Positions 43,996 to 54,600 of a DNA stretch of 64,000 bases are shown here, piece after piece (within the stretch, counting starts at the first letter, position 1; each line of letters starts with the position of its first letter). The position numbers and the translations under genes are program-made. The DNA lies in NCBI RefSeq assembly GCF_040096015.1, contig NZ_JBBMFO010000001.1, positions 1-64,000 of the forward strand. The letters are read 5' to 3'. The DNA comes from Peptoniphilus_A hominis (GTDB taxonomy: Bacteria; Bacillota; Clostridia; Tissierellales; Peptoniphilaceae). The notes beneath the pieces were generated by a model. It saw nothing but the letters and a program-made list of their open reading frames with translations. It searched no databases and was not told where the DNA came from.

Positions 43996-44938
43996 CTTAT
44001 GTATCTTGGCTCTCATTTTTACAAGTCTAATAAATGTTACCTATGCCTATTCACAAGAAATAGCAAAGGCGACGCCCTACTATATCCATCCGGTTACAGG
44101 AGTCATAGAAGACCCTGGTAACAATCCAGGAATAGGACAGGGTATGACAGAAAATGTACTATGTCCACAAGCCTTAGTAGAAACAACAGATGACGGAAGA
44201 ATATTTTTGTCAGTTCGCTATAACCTAGCCAACTACATAAAAAATGAAAGTTTCGCAGTCCAAAATTATGGCGACAATAGTTTCTATTCTGTAACAGCAG
44301 AAGTTACAGGAAAGACTGAAGAAACACGAGATTACAGATTTGAGATACCAAGCAAAAATGTAATAGTAAGGGCAACTTTTTTTGTTGGACCTATGGGAAG
44401 AGATGTAATTTTTTACTACACAATATCAGATTTAGTTAAAGGTAACACAGATTTTGCAAGCCTTCAAAAAAGCTCATCAAACCCTTCTAGCAATCAAGCG
44501 CCAACAGAGGAAGCTCCACAGGTAGATGCAAACATTCCTAAATCTAGCACAAACTTAAACATGCCTAACCTAAGCAACTTAAAACCACTAGACAATGATG
44601 AACAAGTTGGAGAAGTTTTACAAGCTCCTAACCAGGGAGAAATAATTGAACAAAAACCAGTTAACTCAAAATTTTCTGCTGGAGACTTAGGTTATGACCA
44701 TGGACTTTTAACAAAGGATTCTCCAATAATTAAAAAATTATATTATTCAGATGACCAAGATGAAAAAGAAACAACTAAGACAAAATTAGGCAAAATAACT
44801 TTGGCTTTTATTTATGGCTTAATAGGACTTCTCGTAATATTGACAGGAGGATTTATCATACTAGCCCTCCTATCATATAACTACAAGAAAAAAATAGAAG
44901 ATGAATTAGAAGAAAAAAGGAGAAACATCTATGAATAG
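43976..44938 (+). CDS. Shp-family cell-surface heme-binding protein
   Basis: 320 residues. Signal peptide 1-25, then a domain closely resembling streptococcal Shp: YYIHPVTGVIEDPG, GQGMTEN and FVGPMGRDVIFYYT. The two methionines that ligate heme in Shp are both present (M57 in GQGM, M140 in GPMGR). A linker rich in Ser/Pro/Asn and a C-terminal membrane helix (~278-303) with a charged tail follow, as in Shp. Shp passes heme to the lipoprotein HtsA; the next gene encodes a candidate for that partner. It overlaps both neighbours. Confidence 0.88.
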   Translation: MKKIINNLCILALIFTSLINVTYAYSQEIAKATPYYIHPVTGVIEDPGNNPGIGQGMTENVLCPQALVETTDDGRIFLSVRYNLANYIKNESFAVQNYGDNSFYSVTAEVTGKTEETRDYRFEIPSKNVIVRATFFVGPMGRDVIFYYTISDLVKGNTDFASLQKSSSNPSSNQAPTEEAPQVDANIPKSSTNLNMPNLSNLKPLDNDEQVGEVLQAPNQGEIIEQKPVNSKFSAGDLGYDHGLLTKDSPIIKKLYYSDDQDEKETTKTKLGKITLAFIYGLIGLLVILTGGFIILALLSYNYKKKIEDELEEKRRNIYE

Positions 44939-45851
44939 AATAAAAAAGATTCTAGCCATACTTCTATCAAGTCTATTATTAACGTCTTGCGTGAGTCAAA
45001 AATCTGGCAAGAAAGAAAATAATGGCGAACTGAGAATAGCAGCAACATCAATGGCAACAGTTTATATAATGGAAAAATTAAACATTGACCTAGTTGCAGT
45101 GCCAGACTCAGAAATAGATCCAATGCCAGAAAGATATAAGGATGTTCCTAAAGTTGGGATGGCAATGACACCAGACATTGAAAAATTAAAACAAATAAAT
45201 CCAGACTATGTTTTTTCACCAGTGTCCTTAATTTCAGACCTACTTCCAAAGTACAAGGCAGCAGACCTTGACTATGGATTTTTGAACCTAAACAACACAG
45301 ATGGAATGTATAAGTCAATAGAGGATCTTGGAAAATTACTTAATAGAAAAAAAGAAGCCAAAGACTTAATTGATGATTACAAAAAATTCATAGACGACTA
45401 TAGAGAAAAACACAAGGACAAAAAAGCACCTAGAGTATTAATCTTAATGGGTTTGCCAGGGTCCTATGTAGTAGCAACAGAAAACTCCTATGCAGGAAGC
45501 CTTGTAAAACTTGCAGGTGCAGAAAATGTATATGAAGGGACAGACCAACAATTTATAACAATAAACACTGAAGATATGTTAAAGAAAGATCCTGACATAA
45601 TTCTTAGAACAGCCCATGCCCTACCAGATCAAGTAATGGCAATGTTTAAAAAAGACTTTGCAGAAAATGACATTTGGAAACACTTTAGGGCAGTTAAGGA
45701 AGGCAAGGTTTACGATCTTGACTACAAAAAATTTGGCATGAGTGCGAAATTTAACTACAAGGAAGCCTTAAATGACTTAGACAAACTCTTCTATGGAAAA
45801 GACTCAAATGAAGTAGGAAATATAGGTGATAAGACAAATGAAGAAAAATAA
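44931..45851 (+). CDS. Heme ABC transporter substrate-binding lipoprotein (HtsA/IsdE-like)
   Basis: 306 residues. Lipobox LLTSC with lipidated C20, then a class III binding-protein fold (LRIAATSMATVYIMEKL, PDYVFSPVSLI, ENVYEGTDQQFITINTE). Such proteins hand heme or ferric siderophore to a FecCD permease. Gene overlaps of 8 bp and 14 bp tie it to the Shp gene and permease. Heme as ligand is inferred from context. Confidence 0.88.
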   Translation: MNRIKKILAILLSSLLLTSCVSQKSGKKENNGELRIAATSMATVYIMEKLNIDLVAVPDSEIDPMPERYKDVPKVGMAMTPDIEKLKQINPDYVFSPVSLISDLLPKYKAADLDYGFLNLNNTDGMYKSIEDLGKLLNRKKEAKDLIDDYKKFIDDYREKHKDKKAPRVLILMGLPGSYVVATENSYAGSLVKLAGAENVYEGTDQQFITINTEDMLKKDPDIILRTAHALPDQVMAMFKKDFAENDIWKHFRAVKEGKVYDLDYKKFGMSAKFNYKEALNDLDKLFYGKDSNEVGNIGDKTNEEK

Positions 45852-46827
45852 AATCATTCTAGTTTACACCATATCAATCCTAGTCCTAATAGGACTCATC
45901 CTCTATTCAGCAAAAACAGGCTCCATAGAAATGACCTTTGGGAAATTAATAAGAGGCTTGTTCATAGAATATGATCCCGACGTAGCAACAATATATGACC
46001 TTAGGTTTCCAAGAATAATAATATCAATACTAGCTGGAGCAGCCCTAGCAACATCGGGGGTTCTCTTACAGGCAGTAATGCAAAACCCTCTAACAGATCC
46101 AGGCATAATAGGTATATCATCAGCGGCAAGCCTATCAGCAAGCCTTGTAATGATATTATTCCCAGGTCTATATGCCTTTAGCCCACTTTTTTCAGTAGTG
46201 GGAGGACTCCTTGCCTACCTCTTAATATATTCACTAGCCTGGAACGGAGGATCCAACCCAATAAAACTAATACTTGTAGGTGTAGCACTTAACATGACCC
46301 TAATGGGAGTAAATGAAGGAATAAAATCCATGATGGGGGGCAACCTCACAAACGTTCAATCAATTATAGAAGGTAATGTAGCTCAAAAAACGTGGGCAGA
46401 TGTAAAAATAATGGCAACTTATGGAATCCCCTTCCTAATAATTTCACTCTTTACCATAAGGACAGCAAACTTACTTCAATTAGAAGACCAGACGGCAAAA
46501 TCTTTGGGAGTTAATGTAAATAGAGATAGGTTTATCCTAGCTCTTATAGCAATAATATTGGCATCAATATCTACAGCTATAGTTGGAGTAATAGGTTTTT
46601 TAGGTCTAGTAGTACCACACATAGGAAGAATAATTCTTGGCTCAAACCACAAGAACCTAATACCCTACTCCATGATACTGGGAGCAATAATCCTCCTCTT
46701 ATCAGACACCTTGGGGAGAGTAATAGCCTACCCTTACGAAATAAAACCATCAGTAGTAATGACAGTAGTGGGTGGAATATTCTTTATAGGCCTATTAAAA
46801 GTAGGAGGGAAAGATTATGGAAATTAA
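45838..46827 (+). CDS. FecCD-type permease (HtsB/IsdF-like)
   Basis: 329 residues from the ATG at 45838 (AGGTGAT upstream). About nine membrane helices. LRFPRIIISILAGAALATSGVLLQAVMQNPLTDPGIIG and GFLGLVVPHIGR are FecCD hallmarks (here split for reference: LRFPRI, ATSGVLLQ, NPLTDP, GLVVPH). It overlaps the ATPase gene by 11 bp. Confidence 0.93.
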   Translation: MKKNKIILVYTISILVLIGLILYSAKTGSIEMTFGKLIRGLFIEYDPDVATIYDLRFPRIIISILAGAALATSGVLLQAVMQNPLTDPGIIGISSAASLSASLVMILFPGLYAFSPLFSVVGGLLAYLLIYSLAWNGGSNPIKLILVGVALNMTLMGVNEGIKSMMGGNLTNVQSIIEGNVAQKTWADVKIMATYGIPFLIISLFTIRTANLLQLEDQTAKSLGVNVNRDRFILALIAIILASISTAIVGVIGFLGLVVPHIGRIILGSNHKNLIPYSMILGAIILLLSDTLGRVIAYPYEIKPSVVMTVVGGIFFIGLLKVGGKDYGN

Positions 46828-47578
46828 TCACTTATTTTTCGCCTATGACAAGAATATGGTTATAAAAGACTTAAATCTAAAAATAGAAAAAAATAAGATC
46901 ACAACCCTTCTAGGTGCCAATGGCTGCGGCAAGTCAACTCTTTTAAAACTAATAACAAGAGTGGAAAAACCAAAAATGGGTTTCATAAGTCTTGATGGCA
47001 AAAATATAAAAAATATAGAGAGAAAAGAATTTGCAAAAAAAGTTGCCATAGTCAGACAAAAAAATCAAATAGCAGGCGATATTAAAGTTGAAGAACTTGT
47101 TGCCTATGGAAGAAATCCCTATGTAGGCTTTATGCAGAAGCCAAGTCAAGAGGACAAAAATAAAATAAAGGAAGCAATAGAAGTTTGTGGCTTAGAAGAA
47201 ATAAGAAAAGAGAGAGTAAACTCCCTATCAGGCGGACAAGTCCAAAGGGCGTGGATAGCCATGGCAATAGCACAAGATAGCGAGATACTTCTCCTGGACG
47301 AACCCACAACCTACTTAGATATCAAATACCAAATAGAAATTTTGAAACTAATAAGAAATTTGAATAAAAATCTAGGCAAGACAATAATTATGGTTCTTCA
47401 CGACATCAACCAGTCCCTAGAATATTCAGACACCATAGTTGGAATGATGAAGGGAAAAATCGAATTTCAAGGAAAGGCAAGCCAAGTCTTAACAGAAGAT
47501 AAGATAAGCAAGATCTACGACACAAAACTAAAAATAATAGATATAGAAAATAAAAAATATGTATTTGCAGAAGATTAA
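46817..47578 (+). CDS. ABC ATPase (HtsC/FecE-like)
   Basis: 253 residues: Walker A GANGCGKST, signature LSGGQVQR, Walker B ILLLDEPT, H-loop VLHD. FecE-type ATPase that drives the neighbouring permease. It is followed 9 bp later by a flavodoxin gene. Confidence 0.95.
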   Translation: MEINHLFFAYDKNMVIKDLNLKIEKNKITTLLGANGCGKSTLLKLITRVEKPKMGFISLDGKNIKNIERKEFAKKVAIVRQKNQIAGDIKVEELVAYGRNPYVGFMQKPSQEDKNKIKEAIEVCGLEEIRKERVNSLSGGQVQRAWIAMAIAQDSEILLLDEPTTYLDIKYQIEILKLIRNLNKNLGKTIIMVLHDINQSLEYSDTIVGMMKGKIEFQGKASQVLTEDKISKIYDTKLKIIDIENKKYVFAED

Positions 47579-47587
47579 GGAGGAAAA

Positions 47588-48091
47588 GTGAAAGGACTAA
47601 TAATTTATTCATCAAAGACAGGAAACACAAAGAGAATGGCAGAAAAAATTTATGAAGTCTTAAAAGATGAACACCAGATGACTATAAAAGACATAAGAGA
47701 TGCACCTGAAGTAGAAAAATTTGACTTTATACTTTTGGGAGCTTGGATCGATAGAGGAAGCCTAGAGCCAAAGGCACTAAAAGTCCTAAAGACCATCAAA
47801 AATAAAAAGCTTGGATTATTTGCAACACTTGGAGCAATGCCAGACTCAGAACATGGAAGGAAGGTGATAAAAAACTTAGAGAATCTTTTAATAGACAGGG
47901 ACTCCTTGGGACAATACATATGCCCAGGTCTAGTAGACCCCAAGATGATAGAAAAATTAAAAGGAATAAAAGGAGTGATAGTACCAAAGAAGATTAAAGA
48001 AAAAATGATAGACACAAGCCTTGCATCAAGAAAGGCAACGGAAGAAGAACTAGAAGCAGCAGCAGACTACTTCTTTGAAAAAATTAATTAA
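47588..48091 (+). CDS. Flavodoxin-family protein (BilS/HmuF-like)
   Basis: 167 residues, GTG start behind AAGGAGG. SSKTGNTKRMAE is the FMN-phosphate loop, followed by a flavodoxin fold with a C-terminal helical extension. Members next to heme transporters (e.g. Fusobacterium HmuF) give electrons to anaerobic heme-opening enzymes, and BilS-type members to bilirubin reductase. No heme oxygenase or radical-SAM gene is visible in the window, so its partner is elsewhere. Last gene of the heme-import operon. Confidence 0.8.
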   Translation: MKGLIIYSSKTGNTKRMAEKIYEVLKDEHQMTIKDIRDAPEVEKFDFILLGAWIDRGSLEPKALKVLKTIKNKKLGLFATLGAMPDSEHGRKVIKNLENLLIDRDSLGQYICPGLVDPKMIEKLKGIKGVIVPKKIKEKMIDTSLASRKATEEELEAAADYFFEKIN

Positions 48092-48153
48092 TTTATAAAA
48101 ATTAGTGGGTGTATGGGTGGGATTAGGAAAGTACGTTTATAACTTTTTAAAGA

Positions 48154-48166
48154 ACTAGATACTAGT
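48154..48166. promoter_or_regulatory. Short palindrome in the gap before the second NEAT group
   Basis: ACTAG-ATA-CTAGT. The 262-bp gap 48092-48353 has no gene, no clear terminator and no convincing promoter besides this palindrome; a GAGAGGAG ribosome-binding site ends it. Confidence 0.3.
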
Positions 48167-48353
48167 AAAAAAATAAAAATCTCATAAAATTTCAATAAAA
48201 CAAATAGATGAAAAATGTTTTAATGATAGAGTAAAGAAGATTTTTAAGTAAAAAGATAAAAAAAGAAGGTGGTTAAAAAATTTGAGGACTAAATAAGCTG
48301 ACGAGTAAGAATGTAGGCATTTGTATTTTTAATGGTAAGAGAGAGGAGCTGAA

Positions 48354-50990
48354 ATGAAAAAAATTAAAAGTTTCATATTTTTTAGCTTATTAATCTTTAT
48401 ATTAACTGGTCAGACTTTTGCAAAAGCAAAGCTTGACTACAGGAATTTGCCAGATGGCGAATATAGTGTAAAGATTGAAGTTAGGAAGAATGGAAAAACA
48501 TCATTATCTATGATGGATGGAGCTGTGGAAAAGCCAGCAAGTATTGTAGTTGAAAATGGTAGTTATTTTCTCAAGTTTAAAATGTTACCTTTAACGCTTG
48601 ATGAATATGGGGCAACAGGATATTTAGGAGATATATATTATTTAAATTCTAATGATATTTTTGCTAAAGTTAATGTGCTAGATTATTATGATTATGAAGA
48701 TGAACTATCTCAAAAGTATAAATTGAAATATCCAAAAAATATTATGTATCCTATTGATAAGACTAAACTTGAAAATATTCAAGAAACAAAAGTTAGAGTA
48801 TTTGTTCCAGTAATGGAAGAATTCGGTGAAGAAGGAGAAGAAATGGGGACTCAATATGCAAGACCAACTATATATTGGGACACTCTTCAAGAAAAAGATT
48901 CAAACGAATTTGTAAATATCAATTTAGCGGATACAAAATTTGCACAACCAAAACTAAGGAAGATAGTTGACCAAGTTGGAAAAGTTGTTGAATACCAAGG
49001 GAAAAAATACTTGTATATTAACTTCTTCAATTTAAAACTTGATAGCAGTGGCTATGATGATGGTACAAAGACTTTGGGATATTCCTACGGAGAAGACCAA
49101 ACACGTTATAGCTTACAAAGTAAGGTAATAGAAGAAGGAAAAATTGGTGGCAAATACCAACTATCAGAAGCCTATATTCCAATAGATGGGGCTGAAGAAA
49201 TTTATCTTTATGGTAAATTCCAAACAACAAAGTACAAACAAGAAAGATATGAGCAATCTGCTAAAATTAATTTAAGCCTATTGACACCAGTAAAATCCGA
49301 TTCAGATGACTTAAAACTTGAATTTGTAAAACAAGATGATGTAAGCGTAAAGAAAAATAAGTCTAATAAACTTCCTTATGATTTCAATATCGGAGGAGTC
49401 TTATATTCACCTTACACATCAATAGATGGAAACAAGTTTAGGTTAACAAGAGATGGTGAAAATGTAAGGTTCATATTTAAGAAAAACTCATTCCTTACAA
49501 GTAGTATAAGAAATATTAAATATACTCTCGATGGAAGTGAACCTAATGAAACTTCCTTTGATGCAGACTTAAGTTTTTACAATCAAAGTAAGTTTCATGA
49601 AGACTCTTATTATAATGTTGAGATTGATCCCCTTAATATGACAAATATATCTTCTATGGGTGGAAATGTAACTTTAAAGGTAAAAGCCTTTGATAAAAAT
49701 GGTATAGGTGTAGGCAATACCCAAACTTATGTTATACCTTACGACAAGGAAACTATATCAGAAGTTAAGGGAGATACTATGCCAGGTCTAGGATGTCCTA
49801 TGATTTTAAGCACGGGTAAAAAAGCTGCATTACCAAAGGATTCAATGATATATGCAGAGGAATTATCAGACTACAATATGCAGGATGAATTAAACTATCT
49901 TGCAGAAGAAGAGGGGATTTATAATCCAAGCCTTGTAAAGCTAAGCCTATATGATGGCAATAAGCCTTTAGAATTAAATTATAATGGTTCATGGAATGCC
50001 AATGTATGCCCTCTTGCCACAGTAAAGTTAAAGGGAAATAATTTAGGAAATTATTTCGCTTATGAATATAAGAATGGTAAGCTAATTCCATTGGCATCAA
50101 TGGCAAGTTCAAGGGAACTTATATTTAATATTTCAAGTAACCAAGGATATTATGTTATTGGACAAGTTGATAAAAATAATATCAAGAAAATGGCAATAAA
50201 TCTCTTGTCTAATAAGATCAAAGAAGCAGAAGCTTATTTAAACAGCGGAGAAGTAAACCTATACTCACTTATCTTAGAAGGAGATATAGAAAAGGCGAAA
50301 AATGACCTTGAAAAATTTAAAACTTCTTATATCTGTCTAAGTGGAGTTGAAAAGATTGAAAGAACTATGAACTTAGCAAAATCTTCTGGAGATGAATCCC
50401 CAGAATTTTATAAGGAAAAGGCTAAGGTATTAGTCCAAGTAGTAAATGAAATATTAAATAAAAATATTTTAAATAAGTCTAGTGAAAATGAATTACAAGG
50501 GACAAGAGATGGTATTCAATATGCTATTAGTAATAATGACCTTAATAGGTTAAGGGATTCTATAAAAAATCTCGATAAGGCCTTAAATAATCTTTCATAT
50601 AAGGGTAAGGGACAAGCTGTAAATATAAATATACTAAAGGAAAACTCTGATCAAAGATCTATGGCAAGTAATGTTTTTGAAAATCAAGGAAAATTGTTAC
50701 AAATAGATGGGAAATATTATTTGGAACTTGGGTTAAAAACAATGTACTTTGGGAATATTAGAGCCCACTTACTTGATCTTGAAGTATTTGAAAATGGTCT
50801 AGGTACAAGGGTATTAAATCTTACTCCAATATCAAAGTTTTCAGATACAGGACTCCAAGGAGTAGAATTTTACAATAAAAAAATTCTTCTTGAATTAGGA
50901 AGTAGACCAAGTAGTGAATATTATATAAGAGTTAAAAATGATGCAATGGGAAATGCAAGACCTGTTGCTAGATTAACAATAAATTATTAA
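48354..50990 (+). CDS. Large secreted multi-NEAT protein
   Basis: 878 residues. Signal peptide (~1-23). NEAT-type domain ~28-180 (GEYSVKIEV...SLSMMDGAVEKPA, then VRVFVPVMEEFG...MGTQYA). A second NEAT-like beta domain ~195-315. A region with YTLDGSEPNE (~389), the hallmark of chitobiase/hexosaminidase C-terminal domains. A beta/helical part with FIVAR-like helices (~620-745), and a last NEAT-type domain ~752-878. No membrane helix, SLH or LPXTG is present, so it is released or held by other wall proteins. Probable heme scavenger. Confidence 0.75.
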   Translation: MKKIKSFIFFSLLIFILTGQTFAKAKLDYRNLPDGEYSVKIEVRKNGKTSLSMMDGAVEKPASIVVENGSYFLKFKMLPLTLDEYGATGYLGDIYYLNSNDIFAKVNVLDYYDYEDELSQKYKLKYPKNIMYPIDKTKLENIQETKVRVFVPVMEEFGEEGEEMGTQYARPTIYWDTLQEKDSNEFVNINLADTKFAQPKLRKIVDQVGKVVEYQGKKYLYINFFNLKLDSSGYDDGTKTLGYSYGEDQTRYSLQSKVIEEGKIGGKYQLSEAYIPIDGAEEIYLYGKFQTTKYKQERYEQSAKINLSLLTPVKSDSDDLKLEFVKQDDVSVKKNKSNKLPYDFNIGGVLYSPYTSIDGNKFRLTRDGENVRFIFKKNSFLTSSIRNIKYTLDGSEPNETSFDADLSFYNQSKFHEDSYYNVEIDPLNMTNISSMGGNVTLKVKAFDKNGIGVGNTQTYVIPYDKETISEVKGDTMPGLGCPMILSTGKKAALPKDSMIYAEELSDYNMQDELNYLAEEEGIYNPSLVKLSLYDGNKPLELNYNGSWNANVCPLATVKLKGNNLGNYFAYEYKNGKLIPLASMASSRELIFNISSNQGYYVIGQVDKNNIKKMAINLLSNKIKEAEAYLNSGEVNLYSLILEGDIEKAKNDLEKFKTSYICLSGVEKIERTMNLAKSSGDESPEFYKEKAKVLVQVVNEILNKNILNKSSENELQGTRDGIQYAISNNDLNRLRDSIKNLDKALNNLSYKGKGQAVNINILKENSDQRSMASNVFENQGKLLQIDGKYYLELGLKTMYFGNIRAHLLDLEVFENGLGTRVLNLTPISKFSDTGLQGVEFYNKKILLELGSRPSSEYYIRVKNDAMGNARPVARLTINY

Positions 50991-51004
50991 AAGGAGATAA
51001 TAAA

Positions 51005-51652
51005 ATGAAAAAAATTTCAAAAAATTTAGTAGTTGCGGGCTTAGGCCTTGCAATAATAACAAGTGGTTCTGTTTTTGCAGAAGGTGGCAAGGCATTAAGT
51101 GATAATAATAGTTTATTTAGTGGAAATCTTATAAAAGAAGCTTCATTAGGAGATAACTATTTAGATTATAAAAATCTTCCACAAGGTGAATATAATGTTG
51201 AAATGAAAATCATGAACTCTGATCCAGACAAGAAAGATAAGCCATCTATGATGAATAGAGGAGTTGTTAGTAGTAAAGTTGAAGTGGATTCAAATGGACA
51301 ATATTGGCTTCATATAACTATGACAAAGATTAAGAGAACAATAATACAAAAAGGAAAAAAACATACACTCGAAGGATATATGGAAGACCTTAAATATTTT
51401 GATAAAAACCAAGAACTAAAAGATGCAGAAGTATTGTCATGGCAAAAAGATCTAAGAGATTTACAAGATCCTGAATCAGGGCTAGTTAATTATCCAAAAG
51501 AAGTAAGGTTTAAAATTGATAAACCTATTAATAAAATTCAAAGTATTAATATAAAAGTTCATGCTAGTGTTATGGAAAAAATTATGAAAGGAATGGGGAC
51601 ACAAGATGCAATTTCAACAATAAATTGGGATAAGCTTAGTGTTATTAAATAA
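51005..51652 (+). CDS. Secreted single-NEAT-domain protein (hemophore-like)
   Basis: 215 residues. Signal peptide cleaved after VFA (~26); one NEAT-type domain ~55-213 beginning GEYNVEMKI with KPSMMNRG and ending MEKIMKGMGTQDA. No anchor is visible, so it may be a diffusible hemophore. It lies 14 bp after the large NEAT protein and 2 bp before the SLH-anchored one. Confidence 0.8.
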   Translation: MKKISKNLVVAGLGLAIITSGSVFAEGGKALSDNNSLFSGNLIKEASLGDNYLDYKNLPQGEYNVEMKIMNSDPDKKDKPSMMNRGVVSSKVEVDSNGQYWLHITMTKIKRTIIQKGKKHTLEGYMEDLKYFDKNQELKDAEVLSWQKDLRDLQDPESGLVNYPKEVRFKIDKPINKIQSINIKVHASVMEKIMKGMGTQDAISTINWDKLSVIK

Positions 51653-51654
51653 AT

Positions 51655-54600
51655 ATGAGAAAATTTAAAAATATTTTTATACTAGTTCTTGTATCAGTTC
51701 TTTTGATAACATCTGTCCCTGTATTTGCAGAGGAAGCTACTGATGATATAAAGCAAGACATCAAACAATATTTACAAATAGTTGATCAAATAGATCCAAA
51801 CCTGAATCCAACATACCTAAACATAATAAAGGAAGGAATAAAATCCGCATCGAAAAATTATGAAGAGGAAAGTGATGAAGAGAAATTAGATGATATAAGG
51901 AGTGCTGTACGCACTAACATATTGAACTATTTATTTTATAGGATTTCTATGTTAAGAGGAACTGAAGTCTTTGATGAGGCAAATGATAAGAGAACAATAG
52001 AAGATAAGGAATTATATGATTTAGTTTCAGAATTTAAAAAAGGAGACAAGCCATATAAGGATACAAAGGAAATATTTGATCTTATTCAAGGGTTAATAAG
52101 AGAACAAGCAGCTCTAATGGATAGAAATTCTTCAAAATTAAATCTTTCAGCTAATGAAATAAATCTAAAAACAAGGGAGTTTTATGAAAAAACTAATAAA
52201 ATAGTTGAATTAATAAAAAAGGCTAATGCGACTACAAATAGGAGTACAGTTGTTCCTTTTGATAAGTTAGAAGAAAATAAGACTTATCTTGCAAATATTA
52301 TGTCATATCATACTGTAAGAGATCAAAAATCTATGTCGGATGCGGCAATTGGGGAAATTGCAAAATTAATAAAAAAATCTGATGGGAAAATATATATTCA
52401 GATTGAAATGAATCCAATTGCTATAAGTATGTATGATGCTTGGTTTTCAGGTTATCTCTTAGAGTTGAGACACATAAAAGATTTTGATAAAAGAGCTAAG
52501 GATAAAGAAAATTTTGAAAAAGCTAACTGTTTAAAATATTATGATTACACAGATGAATTATGTGAAAAATATGGAAAAGATATGAAGTATCCAAAGATTT
52601 TGGAGTTTCCGTATGAAACAAAAAATTATAAGAGATATTGGGGAAAAAGATATCCAAATTTAGCAGAAAATAAATTTAAAAACACAATTCCAGCACAAGT
52701 AGAAGTCTTTGTGCCTATTATGCAAGAGTTTACAGATGTAGCAGACATTAGTAATTATACTGGTGATCCAGACGATATCAATGCCGCTTATAAATTTGAT
52801 TTTGAGCAAGATGATAGAGACGGAATGGGTAGTCAGTATGCTATTCTAAATATTTTTTCTGATTCAATAGAAGAATATAAAGAGGGAGATAAAGCGACTG
52901 TAGAAACTACTTTAACTAAGGCAAAAGCAATTAACGAAACTAATAATAACAAGGAAGCATATAAAGACTTGCAAAAAATAATTAGTGAAGTTGAATCTAA
53001 TTTAGATAGACTTATATTTACAAAAGATGATGAGAATGATTACATTTCAAAGCTTAATGCAGCTATGTCTAAGTGCAATAAGACAAGTGAGGAAAACTTA
53101 GAAGTACCTATAAAATTATGGCATGGATATCAAAACAAACCATCAATGGGTAATGGTGCTTTAGTTCAAAAGGCAAAAATTACAGAAGAAAATGGTAAGA
53201 CTTATATGACTATAAAATTCAAAGCCCTAAGAAAAAAAATAAATGGACTTGATCTTATAGGTCATCTTGAAAAGTTATGGATCTATGAAAATAATAATTT
53301 TGATTCTAATGCTAAAGAAGTTACTGATGTTACAAAGGTAAAAGAAATAGGCTTAGATGGGACTGTAAAGGAATATCCTTCCTTATTAAAATTTGAAATT
53401 GATCCTGAACTTGCGACAAAGGACGGAGAAATTTGCGTTAAAGTTTTTGTAGATGCAATGGAATTCATTGGTAAAGGAATGGGGACTCAAAATGCTAAAA
53501 TATTAGTTAATGGGTCCCAAGCAAAAGCTTGGACCGGATGGGGAGATGAAGATCAACCTACACCTACACCGACACCAACACCTACACCTAATGTGCCAAG
53601 TAGGGAAGATGTTGTAGATGCTTTGAAAAGATATGCCAACTTAGGCGGACCTCAATACACTTATCAAAGCAACATGATGTATGTTAACGCATATAATTCT
53701 TTAATGAGTTTATTGACTAAACCTAATGCTACGGACATGCAAGTAAAATTTGCCATTGATAATTTAAAAGCTGCTGCGGCAGGACTTACATTAGATACAA
53801 GTAAGCCAAATAATTCTGGCAACAACCAAGGTTGGGGCAATAACAACCAAGGTTGGGGCAATAACAACCAAGGTTGGGGCAACAATAACCAAGGTTGGGG
53901 CAACAACAACTCTGGCTGGGGTAACAACAATCAAGGCTGGGGTAACAACAACCAAGGTTGGGGCAACAATAACCAAGGCTTGGGCAACAATAACAAAAAC
54001 AACCAAAATAACGGCCCAGTTACAGTTCAATATGAAGTTCCAGTAGAAGTTCTTCATGCTCATCAAAGTGGTTACTCAATGGCAAATGCGGCTATTAATC
54101 ACACTGCTAGAGTAGAAGAAAGGGATGGAAAATTCAGATACAGTGTTAATTTCCATGCTATCCAAAGAGATTTCGGCGGCAAAACTTTGACAGGCAACTT
54201 AACAAATCTGTTTATCATTGATGGCAGCAAGTACAGAGCGGATCAATCAGGCAACACTTGGTCATGGACCATGAACGGCAAATATGACAGAGTAAACGTT
54301 GCGGTTTGGGTAGATGCTATGGATGAAATAGCAGGCAAAGGTCCGGGAGGAGGAGAGCAGAATGCAATCCTATCCTTTAACTGGAACAATGCAAGAGAAG
54401 TAGGAAGAGTTGGTGGAAATAACAACAACCAAAACCAACAAAATCAAAATCAACAAAACCAACAAAAGCAACAAAATCAAAATCAACAAGCTGTTCAAAA
54501 TAATAATACAAACAACTTTACAGACACAAGCGGACACTGGGCTAAGACTGCTATTGACTATGTTGTAAGCAAGGGATACTTCGCAGGCCTAAGTAATACA

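Noticed and set aside
53664..54066. Long antisense frames over the NNQGWGN repeats
   Set aside because: They are shadows of the repetitive coding sequence, low complexity, with no ribosome-binding sites.
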